Shown: piece by piece, positions 47,382-59,800 of the stretch | Layout of the letters: each line of letters starts with the position of its first letter | Numbering within the stretch: position 1 is the first letter of the stretch | Program-made: the position numbers and the translations under genes | The notes under the pieces: model-generated | Databases searched by the model: none | Told to the model about the DNA's origin: nothing | What the model saw: only the letters and a program-made list of their open reading frames with translations | Origin: Panulirus ornatus | Lineage: Eukaryota; Arthropoda; Malacostraca; Decapoda; Palinuridae | Reading direction: 5' to 3' | Assembly: GCF_036320965.1 (NCBI RefSeq) | Contig: NC_092249.1 | Location: forward strand, 10,245,279 to 10,309,278 | Length of the DNA: 64,000 nt

Positions 47382-49576
47382 CTCTGCTGTAACTTTAGGT
47401 TGTGTTCTTCCGTATATTCAAACTGTGTGCTTCACTTTCATGATGTCTTCTGCTGCACCTCCAGGTTGTCTTCTGCTGTACCTTCAGACTCTTTGCTTCA
47501 CCTCTACCTTGTCTTCTGCTGTCCTGCAGGTTGTCTTCTGCTATACCTTAAAGCTGTTTGTTTCACCTCCAGGTTGTCTTCTGCTGTACCTTCAAGTTGT
47601 TTGCTTCGCCTCCAGGATTTCTTCTGCCGCACCTCCAGGTAGTCTTCTGCTGCACCTCCAAGTTGTCTTGTTTTGTACCTTCAGGTTGTCTTCTGCTGTC
47701 CCTTCAGGTTGACTTCTGCTGCACTTTCAGGTTGTCTTCTGCTGTAACTCCATTTTGTCCTTTGCTGTAACTTCATTTTGTCCTTTGCTGTACCTCCAGG
47801 TTCTATTCTGCTGCACTCCAGGTTGATTTCTTATGTACCTCCAGGTTGTCCTCTGCTCCACCTTCAGGTTGTCTTCTGTACTTACAGGTTGTCTTTTGCT
47901 GTACCTCCAGGTTTTCTTCTGCTGCACCTCCAGGTTGTCTTCTGCTACAACTCCAGGTCGTTTTCTGCTGCACCTCTAGGTTCTATTCTGCTGTACCTCC
48001 AGGTTTTCCTATGCTCTTCCTCCATGTTATCTTCTACTGGACCTCCAGGTTGTCTGCTGTACCTACAGTTTGTCTTCTACTGAACTTCCAGATTTTCTTT
48101 TGCTGTACCTCCAGGTTGTCTTCTGCTGCACCTTCAGGTTTTCTTCTGCTGCAACCCCAGTTTGTCTTTTGCTGCACCTTCAGGTTGTGTTTTCCTATAC
48201 CTTTAGGTTGTCTTCTGCTCCATCTTTAGGTTTTCTTCTGCTGCACCGGCAAGTTGTCTTCTCCTGCACCTCCAGGTTGTCTTCTGCTGCACATCCAAGC
48301 TGTACTCCAGGTTTTCTGCTGCTGTACCTTCAGGTTGTCCTCTGCTCTATCTCCAGGCTGTCTTTTGCTGGACCTCTAGGTTGTTCTCTGCTCCACCTTT
48401 AGGTTGTCTTCTGCTCCACTTACAGGTTGTCTCCTGCTGTACCTACGGGTTGTCTTCTGCTGCACATCCAGGTATCTTCTTCAATATCTCCAGGCTGTCT
48501 TTTGGTGCACCTCCGGGATTTCTTATGCTGTACCTCTAGGTTGTCTTCTACTGCACCTTAAGGTGTTTCCTCCTCCTCCAGATTTCTGCTGCTGTACCTT
48601 TAGGTTGTCTTCTGATATACCTCCACGTTGTTTTTTTCTGCACCTCCAAGCTGTTTCCTCCTCCATCAGGTTTTCTGCTGCTGTACCTTCAGGTTGTCTC
48701 CTGCTGTACCTTCAGATTGCTTCTGCTGGACCCAAGGGCGTCCTCTGCTGCACCTCCAGGTTGTCTTCTGCTACAACTCCATGCTGTTTCCTCTTCCTCC
48801 AAGTTTTCTGCTTATGTGCCTCCTGGCTGTCTTCTGCTGCACTTTCAGGTTGTCTGCTGCACCTCAGGTTGTTCTTTTCTGTACATCTAGGTTGTCTTCT
48901 GCTGCACTTCCAGGTTGTCTTCCGCTGTACCTCCAAGTTGTCCTCTGCTGTACCTTCAAAATGTCTTCTGCTGTACCTCCACGTTGTCTTCTTCTACACC
49001 TTTAAGTTGTCTTCTCCTGCACCTTCAAGCTGTCTTCTGCTGCACCTCCAGGTTGTCTGCTGCACTTCCATGTTGCCCTCTACTGAACCCCAGATTGTCC
49101 TCTGCTGTACACCCAGGTTTTCTTCTGCTATACCTCCAGTTGTCTTCTGCCATATCTCCAGGTTGTCTTCTGCTCACCCTCCAGGTTGTCTTCTGCTGTA
49201 CTTCCACGTTGTCTTCTGCTGTACCTCTAGGTTGTCTTCTGCTGTACCTCTAAGTTGTCCACTGCTGTACGTCCAAGTTGTCTTCTACTGTATCTGCAGG
49301 TTGTCTTGTAATGTACCTCCAGGCTATATTCTGCTGTACCTTCAAGTTGTCCTCTGCTGTACCTCCAAGTTGTCTTTTACTGTACCTCCAGGCTGTCTTC
49401 TGCTGTACCTCCAGGTTGTCGTCTGCTGCACCTTCAGGTTGTCTTCAGCTGCACTTCCATGTTATTTTCTGCTGAACCTCGAGTTTGTTATCTGCTGTAC
49501 CTCCAGGTTGTCTTCTCGTACATTTCCATGTCGTCTTCTGCTAAACTTCCAAGTCGTCTTCTGTTGTACTTCCAGG

Positions 49577-52500
49577 TCCGCCACGACACTTAAAAAGGAG
49601 CAACCAAAGACGCTTTAAATTAAACATTCAATTTTCCCGTTGGTTCTTAATGCAGCCACGTCACTCTAATGGCCTTTCGCGCCGCCAAAGGGGCTTTAAA
49701 TTAAACATCTAATTTCCTCTTTGGTTCTGGATGCAGCCACGTCAGCCTTTGGTGCCGCTAAAGGGGCTTTGAGTTAAACCTTCAATTTTCCTCTATGATT
49801 CTTTATACCACCAAGCCTCTCAAATGGCCTGTGGCGCCTCCAAAGGGGCTTTAAGATTTCAATTTTCCTCTTTGGTTATGGATGCCGCATAGCCACTTTA
49901 ATGGCCTTTGGCGCCACCAAAGTGGCTTTGAATTAAACATTCAATTCTTATCTTTGGTTCTGGATGCCTTCAAGCCTCTCAACTGGCATTTGGTGACTCC
50001 AAAGGGGCTTTGAATTAGACCTTTAATTTTACTCTTTGGTTTTGGATGCCGCCAAGCCACTCTAATGGCCTTTGGCGCTGCCAAAGTGGCTATGAATTAA
50101 ACCTTCACTTTTCCTCTCTGGTTCTGGATAACGCCATGCCATTTTAATGGCTTTGAATTAAACCTTCAATTTTCTTGTTTGATTCTGGATGCTGCCACGC
50201 CACTTTAATGGCCTTTGCCGCCTCCAATGGAGCTTTACATTAAACCTTCAAATTTTCCCTTTGTTTCTGGATGCCGCCACGCCACACTAATGGCATATGG
50301 CGCCGCCCAATGGGCTTTAAATTAAACCTTTAATTTTCCTCTTTGGTTCTGGATGCCGCCACAACACTGTAGTGGCCTGTCCCTTAGCTAAAGAGGCTTT
50401 AGATTAAACACTCAATTTTTACCTTTAGTTCTGGATGACTTAACCCCTCTTTCATGGCCTTTATCGCCGCCAAAGAGGCTTTAAGTTAAACCTTCAATTT
50501 TCCTCTTTCGTTCTGAATGCCAACACTCCAATATAATGGCCTTTGGCGCTGCCAAAGGGGCTTTAAATTAAACCTTCAATTTTCCTCTTTGATTATGGAT
50601 GCCGCCACTCCTATCTGGTGGCCTTTGACGTCGCCAAAGATGCTTTGAAATAAACCTTCAATTTTCCTCTTTGATCCTGGATGGTACCATGCTAATATAA
50701 TGACCTATGGCGAGGCCAAAGGGTTTTGAATTAGACCTTCAATTTTCCTCTCTGATTCTGGATGGCTCCAAGCCTCTCTAATGCCTTTGGTACTTCCAAA
50801 GAGGCTTTTAATCATACCTGCTATTTTCCTCTTTGTTTTTGAATTCAGCTACGCCACTCTATTGGCAATCGGGCCTCCGAAGGTGCTTTACATTAAAGCT
50901 CCAATTTTCTTCTTTGGTTCTGGATGCCTCCACGCCACTCTAACGGCGTTTGGCATCGCCCAAGGGCTTTGAATTAAACCTTCAATTTTCGTCTTTGGTT
51001 CTGGATGCCGCCACACCACTGGAATAGCCTTTGGCGCCGCCAAAGGGGCTTTAGATTAAACCTTAAATTTTCCTCTTTGCTTTTGGATGCCGCAGAGCAA
51101 CTTTAAGGGCTTTTGGCACCGGCAAAGGGGCTATAAGTTAAACATTCAATTTTCCCCGTTGATTCTGGATGCCTTCACGCCTCTTTCATGTCCTTCATCG
51201 CCACTGAAGGGGCTACAGATAAAAACTTCAGTTTTCTCCTTTGGTTCTGGATGCCGCTACTATAATCTAATGGCCTTTGGCGACGCCAAAGAGATTTTAA
51301 ATTAAATCTTTAATCTTCCTGTTTGGCTCTGGATGCCTCCAAGCCATCTAATGGCCTTTGTTGCCGCCAAAGGGTTTTAAACGTTCAATTTTCATCTTTG
51401 GTTCTGGATGCTGCCAAGCCATTCTAATGGCCTTCGGCGCCGCTAAAGGGGTTTTGAATTAAACCTTCAATTTTCCTCTTTGTTTCTGGATGCTGCTAAG
51501 CCACTCTAATGGCCTTTGGTGCTGCCAAAGAGGCTTTATAATGAACCATCAGTTTTCCTCCTTGGTTCTGGATGCCGCCAAGCCACTCTAATGGCCTTTG
51601 ATGCCGCCCTTTTTTTTCTAAATGGCGTCAAGCCAGACTAATGCCCTTCGGCAAGGCCAAAGAGGATTTGAATTAAACCTTCAATTTTTCTCTTTGGTTC
51701 TGGATGCCTTCAAGCCACGTTAATGGCCTTTGGTGCCGCCAAATGAAATCTTCAATTTTCCTCTTTGGTTTTGGATGCCGCATAGCCACTCTAAATGCCT
51801 TTCGCGCCACCTAAGGTGCTTTAAATTAAAATTTCAATTTTCCTCTTTCGTTCTGGATGGCGCCACGGAACTCTAATGGCCTTTGTCGCCGACAAAGGAG
51901 CTTAAACATTCAATTTTACTCTCGTTCTGGATGCCTTCACGCCTCTTTCATGGCGTTTATTGTCACCAAAGGGGCTTTATATTAAAACTTTTAATTTACC
52001 TATTTCCTTATGGATGACTCTACGCACCTTTTTTGGCCTTTGGCGCCGGTAAAGGGGCTTTAAATCAAACTTTTGATTCTCTTCTTTTGTTCTGGATACT
52101 GCCACTCTGCTCTGATGGCGTCCGGCGCCATCAAAGAAGCTTTGAAGTAAATTTCCAATATTTCTCTTTGATTCTGGATGGCGCCACGCTACTCTAATCA
52201 CCTATGGCGCCGCCAAAGGGGCTTTGAATTAAACCTACAATTTTCCTCTTTAGTTCTGAATGCCGCCACTAATCTATAATAGCCTATGGCGTCACCAAAG
52301 AGGCTTTAAATTAAACTTATTATTTGTCTCTTTCCTTATGGATTCGTTATGCCTCTGTAATGGCCTTTGGCGCCGCTGAAGGGGCTTTATATTAAACCGT
52401 CAGTTTCCCTCTTTATTTCTGGATGCCGCCACGCCATTATAATGGCCTTTGGTGCCACCAAAGTGGCTTAAAAGTAAACCTTCAATTTCTCTCTTTCCCT

Positions 52501-53552
52501 ATAAATGCCACCATTCCCCTGTAATGGCCTTTGGCGCCGGCGAAGGGACTTTGAATTAAACCGTCAGTTTCCCACTTTATTTCTGGGTGCCGCCAAGCCA
52601 CTATGATAGCCTTTGGCGCCGTCAAAGTGGCTTCAAAGTAAACCTTCAATTTGTCTCTCTCCTTATGAATGCCGCTATGTCCCCTGTAATGGCCTTTGGA
52701 GTCACCAAAAGGGCTTTAAACTAAACCTTTAATTCCCTCTTTATTTGTGGATGCCCCCACGCCACTATAATGGCCTTTGGCTCCGCCAAATTGGCTTTAA
52801 AGTAGAGGTAAAGCTTCAATTTGTCTCTTTTCTTATGGATACCGCTATGCCCCTGTTATGGCCTTTAGGCGCCGCCGAAGGGGCTCCAAATTAATACTAA
52901 TTTGCCTCTTTATTTCTGAACGCCGTCACGCCACTCTAATGGCCTTTGGGCCGCCAAAAGGGCGTTACAGTAAACCTTCAATTTGTCGCTTTCCCTTTAG
53001 ATGCTGTTATGCCTCTGCAATGGCCTTTGGCGCGATCAAAGGGCCTTTAACTTGAGCCTTCAATATACCTCTATATTTCTCTATGACGCCGTGCCATGTA
53101 ATGGCCTATGACGACGACAAAGGGGCTTTAAAGTAAACCTTCAATTTGTTTCTTTCCCTCTGTGTGCAGCTATGCCTCTCTAATGACCTTTGACGCCGCT
53201 AAATGGTCTTTGAATTAACCTTCAATTTGTCTCTTTATTTCTGGATGCCGTCACGCCACTCTAATGGCCTTTGGCTCCGCCAAAGGTACTTTAAAGCAAA
53301 CCTTATATTTTTTCTATTTCACGCTGGATGCTGCTATGCCCCTTAATTCCCTTTGGTGCCACCAAAGGGGCTTTAAATTACATCCTTCGAATTTCCTCTT
53401 TATTTTGGATGCCGCCATGCCACTCTAATGGCCGTTGGCTCCACCAAAGGGGCCTTAAAGGAAACCTTACATTTTTCTCTTTCACTCTGGATGCCGCTAT
53501 GTCCCTGTGATAGCCTTTGGTGCCACCAAGGGGCTTTAAATCAAACCTTCAA
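49577..53552 (+). repeat. 82-bp satellite array, family C (part 1)
   Basis: Head-to-tail 82-bp unit: CTTTAAATTAAACCTTCAAT, a pyrimidine stretch, GGTTCTGGATGCCGCCACGC, CACTCTAATGG, and then CCTTTGGCGCCGCCAAAGG. The last element is an inverted repeat (CCTTTGGC/GCCAAAGG around GCC) present in most units. The first unit is truncated at its 5' side, where it abuts family A. Up to about 52,300 the array is monomeric. After that, two alternating unit types appear. No genes are supported; open frames are short and repeat-derived. Confidence 0.96.
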
Positions 53553-54792
53553 ATTTTTTTTTTTTTTTTTGCTTTGTCGCTGTCTCCCGCGTTTGCGAGG
53601 TAGCGCAAGGAAACAGACTAAAGAAATGGCCCAACCCACCCCCATACACATGTATATACATACGTCCACACACGCAAATATATATACCTACACAGCTTTC
53701 CATGGTTTACCCCAGACGCTTCACATGCCCTGATTCAATCCACTGACAGCACGTCAACCCCGGTATACCACATCTCTCCAATTCACTCTATTCCTTGCCC
53801 TCCTTTCACCCTCCTGCATATTCAGGCCCCGATCACACAAAATCTTTTTCACTCCATCTTTCCACCTCCAATTTGGTCTCCCTCTTCTCCTCGTTCCCTC
53901 CACCTCCGACACATATATCCTCTTGGTCAATCTTTCCTCACTCATTCTCTCCATGTGCCCAAACCATTTCAAAACACCCTCTTCTGCTCTCTCAACCACG
54001 CTCATTTTATTTCCACACATCTCTCTTACCCTTACGTTACCTACTCGATCAAACCACCTCACACCACACATTGTCCTCAAACATCTCATTTCCAGCACAT
54101 CCATCCCACTGCGCACCACTCTATCCATAGCCCACGCCTCGCAACCATACAACATTGTTGGAACCACTATTCCTTCAAACATACCCATTTTTGCTTTCCG
54201 AGATAATGTTCTCGACTTCCACACATTCTTCAAGGCTCCCAGAATTTTCGCCCCCTCCCCCATCCTATGATCCACTTCCGCTTCCATGGTTCCATCCGCT
54301 GCCAGATCCACTCCCAGATATCTAAAACACTTTACTTCCTCCAGTTTTTCTCCATTCAAACTCACCTCCCAATTGACTTGACCCTCAACCCTACTGTACC
54401 TAATAACCTTGCTCTTATTCACATTTACTCTTAACTTTCTTCTTTCACACACTTTACCAAACTCAGTCACCAGCTTCTGCAGTTTCTCACATGAATCAGC
54501 CACCAGCGCTGTATCATCAGCGAACAACAACTGACTCACTTCCCAAGCTCTCTCATCCCCAACAGACTTCATACTTGCCCCTCTTTCCAAAACTCTTGCA
54601 TTCACCTCCCTAACAACCCCATCCATAAACAAATTAAACAACCATGGAGACATCACACACCCCTGCCGCAAACCTACATTCACTGAGAACCAATCACTTT
54701 CCTCTCTTCCTACACGTACACATGCCTTACATCCTCGATAAAAACTTTTCACTGCTTCTAACAACTTGCCTCCTACACCATATATTCTTAAT
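53553..54792 (-). mobile_element. 5'-truncated RTE-type LINE inserted in satellite C
   Basis: Non-satellite DNA interrupts an 82-bp unit. On the minus strand it carries a reverse-transcriptase C-terminal half, a ~200-bp 3' UTR and a terminal A tail (the T run at 53,554-53,570). The satellite sequence ACCTTCAA followed by A/T bases occurs at both edges (53,545-53,552 and 54,793-54,800), the expected short target-site duplication. The 5' end is truncated at 54,792, as usual for target-primed reverse transcription. I recognise the 3' UTR style (CCCACCCCCATACACATGTA on the plus strand) as typical of a very abundant decapod LINE family; that recognition is from memory. Confidence 0.9.
53754..54792 (-). 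pseudogene. RTE-type reverse transcriptase, C-terminal part
   Basis: A continuous minus-strand frame of about 345 codons. Numbering from the first open codon, GLRQGCVMSPWLFNLF is near residues 43-58 and the catalytic FADD is at 93-96 (LLFADDTALVAD). These are followed by the thumb motif KCFRYLGVDL, PTMLYGCEAW, EMRCLRTMCGV, KWFGHMERM and a C-terminal RRRGRPNWRW. This is the usual RT-plus-C-terminal organisation of RTE/related LINEs. The endonuclease and the fingers of the RT are missing through 5' truncation. There is no native start: the few codons before the RT sequence come from the flanking satellite. The remaining frame has no stop, so the insertion is relatively young compared with the R2-type copy. 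Confidence 0.9.
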
Positions 54793-56893
54793 ACCTTCAA
54801 TTTACATCTTTATTTCTGGATGACGCCATGCCCTTGCAATGGCCTTTGGCACCGAGAAAGAGGCTTTAAAGTAAACCTTCAATTTGTCTCTTTCCCCTTA
54901 GATGCAGCTATGCCTCTGTAATGGCTTTTGACGCTGCCAAATGGGCTTTGAATTAAACCTTCAATTTGCCTCTTTATTTCTGGATGCCGTCAAGATACGT
55001 TTATGTCCTTTGGTACCGTCAAAAGGGCTATAAATTGAACCTTACAAATTTCTCTTTCACTCTGGATGCCGCTATGCCCTATAATGACCTTTGGCGCCGC
55101 CAAAGAGGCTTTAAATTAAACCTTCAAGTTCCCTCTTTATTTTTGGATGACGCCATGGCACTATAATGGCCTGTAGCGCCGCCAAAGTGGCTTTGAATTA
55201 AACCTTAATATTGTCTCTTTCCTTATGGATTCCACTGTGCCCCTGTAATGGCCATTGCCGCCGCCGAACAGAGTTTGAATTAAACCTTCAATTTACCTCT
55301 ATATTTCTGGATGACACCAAGCCACTCTAATATCCTTTGGTAACGGCAAAGGGGCTTCAAAGTGAATCTTCAATTCATCTCTTTCCCGCTGGATGCCGCT
55401 ATGCCCCTGTAATGGTCTTTGGCGCCGACAAAAGGACTTTAAATTAAGATATCCATTTACCTGTTTATTTCTAAATGCCGCCATGCCCTTGTAATGGCTT
55501 TTGGCACATACAAAGGGGCTTTAAAGTAAAGTTTCAATTTGTCTCTTTCCCTCTGGATGCAGCTTTGCCTCTGTAATGACCTTTAGCGCCGCCAAAGGGG
55601 CTTTAGATTAAATCTTCAATTTGCCTCTTTATTTCTGGATGCCACCACGTTACTCTAATGGCCTTTGGCTCTGCCAAAGGGGCTTTAGATTAAACCTTTC
55701 ATTTTCTCTTTCACTCTGGATGCCGCTATGCCCATGAAATGGCATTTGGCGCCACCAAAGGGGGCCTTTAGTTAGACCTTTAAATTCCGTCTTTATTTCT
55801 GGATGCCGCCACGCCAAGGTAATGGCCATTAGCACCACCAAAGTGGCTTTTAAGTAAACTTTCAATTTGTCTTTTTCTTATGAATGCCGCTATGCCCCTC
55901 AATTGACCTTTGGCGCCAACGAAGTGGCTTTGAATTAAACCTTCAATATCACTCTTTATATTTGGATGCCGCCACGACACAATAATGACATTTGTCACCG
56001 CCAAAGCGACTTTAAAGTAAACCTTATATTTTTCTATATCACTCTGGATGCCGCTATGCCCCTATAATGGACTTTGGGGGCAGCAAAGGGGCTATAGATT
56101 AAACCATTCCTAATTCCCTCTTTATTTCTCAATGCTACCACTTCACAGAAATTACTTTTGGCGCCGCCAAAGCGGATCTAAATCAAAACTTCGATTTGCT
56201 TCATTATTTCTGGATGCAGCCACGCCACTATATTGACCTTTGGCGCCGCCAATGTGTCTTTGAATTAAACCTTTAATTTGTCTCTTTTCCTATGGATGTT
56301 CGCCACCAAAGGGGCTTTAAAATAAACCTTCAATTTGCCTCTATTTTCTGGAAAACGCTACGCCACTCTAATGGTATCTGGCACCGCTAAAGGGGCTTTA
56401 AAGTAAACCTTCTGTTTATCTCTTTCCCGCTTGATGTCGCTATACCCCTTTAATGCCATTGCCTTTGACACCGCCAAAGGGGCCTTAGATTAAAACTTCA
56501 AATTTCCTCTTTATTTCTGGATGCCGCCTCGCAAAGATAATGGCCTTTTGCGCTTCCAGAGTGGTTTTAAAGTATAACTTCAATTTTTCTCTTTCTTTAT
56601 GGATGCCGCTATGTTCCTGTAATGGCCTGTGGCGCCTCCATATTTCTGGATGCCGCCACGACACTCTAATGGCATTTGGCACAGGCAAAGGGACTTTAAA
56701 CTAAACATTCAATTTATCTCTTTCCCGCTGGATGCCGCTATCCCTCTGTAATGGCCTTTGGCGCAACCAAAGGGGCTTTAAATTAAAACTTCAAACTCGC
56801 TGTTTATTTCTGGATGTAGCTCCGCCACAATAATTGATTTTCCCGCCGCCAAAGAGGCTGTAAAGTGAGCCTTCAATTTTTTTTCTTATGGAT
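54793..56893 (+). repeat. 82-bp satellite array, family C (part 2)
   Basis: Continuation of the dimeric family C array in the same orientation after the retrotransposon. It ends at TTATGGATGCCG near 56,897, where the next bases are 49-bp satellite. The four bases GCCG (56,894-56,897) fit both families. Confidence 0.96.
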
Positions 56894-59800
56894 GCCGTTA
56901 AGAGCCAGTTAATGCTGGAGTTCCTCAGGCACCGCTACTCTCGCTGCTTGGAGTTAGGCATTGCTGGAGCTGCTCAGGCATTAATGCTCTCGCTGCTAAG
57001 AACCAGGCACTGCTATAGCTGCTCAGTCACTGCTCCTAAGTCACCGCTGCTCTTGTCGCTAAGATCCAGGCACTACTGGAGTTGCATAGGCACCACTGCT
57101 CTCACCTCTCGGAGCCAGGTATTGTTGGAGCTGCTCAGGCATCGCTGCTTTCGCCACTAAGAGGCAGTCATTGCTGGAGCTGTTCAGGCACCTCTCCTCT
57201 CGCTCATAAGAGCCAGGCACTGATATAGCTGCTCAGGCACTGCTCTTCAAGCCGCTAAAAGCCAGGCAGTGCTGGAGCTGATTAGGCACTACTGCTTTCA
57301 ACGATAAGAGCCAGGCATTGCTGAAGCTTCTCAGTCACCTCTGCTCGCACCGTTAAGAGCCAGTCAATGCTGGAGCTGGCAAGTCACTGCTACTCTCGCT
57401 GCTTAGAGCTAGGCACTGCTGGAACTGGTCAGGTACCTCTGCTCTTGCCACTAAGAGCCAGGCACTGCTGTAGCTGCTGAAGCATGGCTCCTCTCGCCAC
57501 TGAGCCAGGCACTGCTGGAGCTGCTTAGGCACTACTCCTCACGCCACTAAGAGCCAAGCAATGCTGGAGCTGCTCAGGAAACGATGCTCTCGCAAATAAG
57601 GGCCAGGCACTGCTGGAGTTGCTTAGGCACTGCTGCTTTCGTCGCTAGGTGCAAGGCAATGCTAGCGCTGCTGAGGCAACCTTGATCGTGCTGCTAATAG
57701 CCAGGCACTGTTGGAGCTGCTCAATCACTGCTGTGCTCGCAAATAAGGGCCTGACACTACCGAAGTTGCTCAAGCACCACTGCTTTCGTCGCTAAGAGCC
57801 AGGCACTGTTGGAGCTGCTCAGGCATCGATGTTTTCTCCGTTAAGAGCCAGGCACTACTGGAGCTGCTCAGCCATCGCAGCTCTCGCCGCTGAGAGCCAA
57901 GCACTCCCGGAGCTGCTCAGGCATCACTCCTATCGCTGCTAAGAGCCAGGCACTGCTGGAGCTGCTCAGTCACCGCTCAACACTCACCGCTTCTCTTGCC
58001 GCTAAAAGCCAGGCAGTGCTAGGGCTTCTCAGGCACCACTGCTATCGCCTCTCGGGGCCAGGCACTGTTGGAGCTGCTCAGTCACCGCTCAACAGTCACC
58101 GCTTCTCTTGCCACTAAGAGCCAGGCACTGCTGGAGATGCTCAGTCACCACTGCTCTCTCTTCTCGGAGCCAGGCACTGTTGGAGCTGCTCAAGCATTGT
58201 TGCATATAAGGGCCAGGCACTGCTTGAGTTGCTTAGGCACCGCTGCTTTCGTCGCTAAGAGCAAGGCAGTGCTGGAGCTGCTCAGGCAACGCTGCTCTCG
58301 GTGCAAAGAGCCTGGCACTGCTGGAACTACTAAGTCAACCCTCCTCCGTCACCGCTCCTCTTGCCGCTAAGAGCTAGGCACTACTGGAGCTGCTCAGGCA
58401 CAATTGCTCTCGCCTTTCGGAGCCAAGCGCTGTTGGAGCTATTCAAGCATCGCTGCTATCGGCACTAAGAGTAAGTCACTGCTGGAGTTGTTCAGGCACC
58501 TTTCCTCTCACCGATAAGAGCCAGGCACTTCTATAGCTGCTCAGGCACTGTTCCTCACGCCGCTAAGAGCCAGGCACTGCAGGAGCTGCTTAGGCAACGC
58601 TACTGTCGCCGATAAGATCCAGTCATTGCTGAAGCTACTCACGCACCGCTGCTCACACCTTTAAGAGCCAGTCAATGCTGGAGCTCCTTAGTCACCGCTA
58701 TTCTCGCTGCTTAGATCTAGGCACTCCTGGAACTGCTCAGGTACCGCTGCTCTTGGCGCTAGGAGCCAGGCACTACTGGAGCTGCATAGGCACCACTGTT
58801 CTCGCCTCTCGGAGCCAGGTATTGTTGAAGCTGCTCAGGCATCGCTGCTTTCGCCACTAAGAGGCAGTCATTGCTGGAGCTGTTCAGGCACCTCTACTCT
58901 CGCTCATAAGAGCCAGAAACTGCTGTAGCTGCTCAAACACCGCTCCTCACGCCGCTAAGAACCAGGCACTGCTGGAGCTGATTAGGCATTGCTGCTCTCG
59001 CCGATAAGAGCCAGGCATTGCTGAAGCTACTCACGCACCGCTGCTCACACCTTTGAGAGCCAGTCAATGCTGGAGCTGCTCAGTCACCGCTACTCTCGCT
59101 GCTTAGAACTACGCACTGCTAGAACTGTTCAGGAACCTCTGCTCTTGCTGCTAAGAGCCAGGCACTTCTGTAACTGCTCAGGCATCGCTCCTCTCGCCAC
59201 TGAGCTTAGCACTGCTGGAGCTGCTCAGGCACTGCTCCTCACGCCACTAAGAGCCAGGCACTGCTGTAGCTGCTCAGGAAACGATGCTCTCGCAAATAAG
59301 GGCCAGGCACTGCTGGAGTTGCTTAGGCAGCGCTGCTTTCGTAGCTAGGAGCAAGGCAATGCTGGCGCTGCTGAGGCAACCCTGATCGCGCTGCTAATAG
59401 CCAGGCACTGTTGGAGCTGCTCAATCACCGCTGTGCTCACAAATAAGGGCCTGGCACTACTGAAGTTGCTCAGGCACCGCTGCTTTCGCCGCTAAGAACC
59501 AGGCACTGTTGGAGCTGCTCGAGCATCGATGTTCTCGCCGTTAAGTTGCAGGCACTGCTGGAGCTGCTCAGGCACCGCTGCTTTCGAAGCCAGGAGACAG
59601 GCACTGCTGGAGCTGCTCAGCCATCGCAGCTCTCGCCGCTGAGAGCCAAGCACTCCCGGAGCTGCTCAGGCATCACTCCTATCGCTGGTAAGCGCCAGGC
59701 ACTGCTGGAGCAGTTCAGTCACCGCACAACACTCACCGCTTCTCTTGCCACTAAGAGCCAAGCACTGCTGGAGCTGCTTAGGCACCACTGCTCTCTCCTC

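Larger units (their letters stand above)
36043..49576 (+). repeat. 23-bp minisatellite array, family A (right block)
   Basis: Same 23-bp family, orientation and marker variants as the left block (CACCCAAAACGACGTCC at 40,293; CTTGACCCAACAAG at 41,620; CTTGACCGAACACG at 44,547; a related form at 46,118). It includes the longest read-through frame of the window (41,621-43,537), which is a pure 23-residue repeat and not a gene. The array ends exactly at 49,576 inside a unit, directly against the 82-bp satellite. Confidence 0.97.
52300..56893 (+). repeat. Dimeric (about 164-bp) higher-order region of family C
   Basis: Units alternate between two types. One has TTTATTTCTGGATGCCGCCA, and CAAAGTGGCTTTAAAGTAAA at its end. 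The other has TCTCTTTCCCTATGGATGCC followed by GCTATGCCCCTGTAATGG. The alternation continues on both sides of the retrotransposon insertion, so the dimer predates the insertion. Confidence 0.8.

Noticed and set aside
53795..54270. Plus-strand frames across the RTE-type insertion
   Set aside because: They lie opposite the well-supported minus-strand reverse transcriptase and show no motif of their own.
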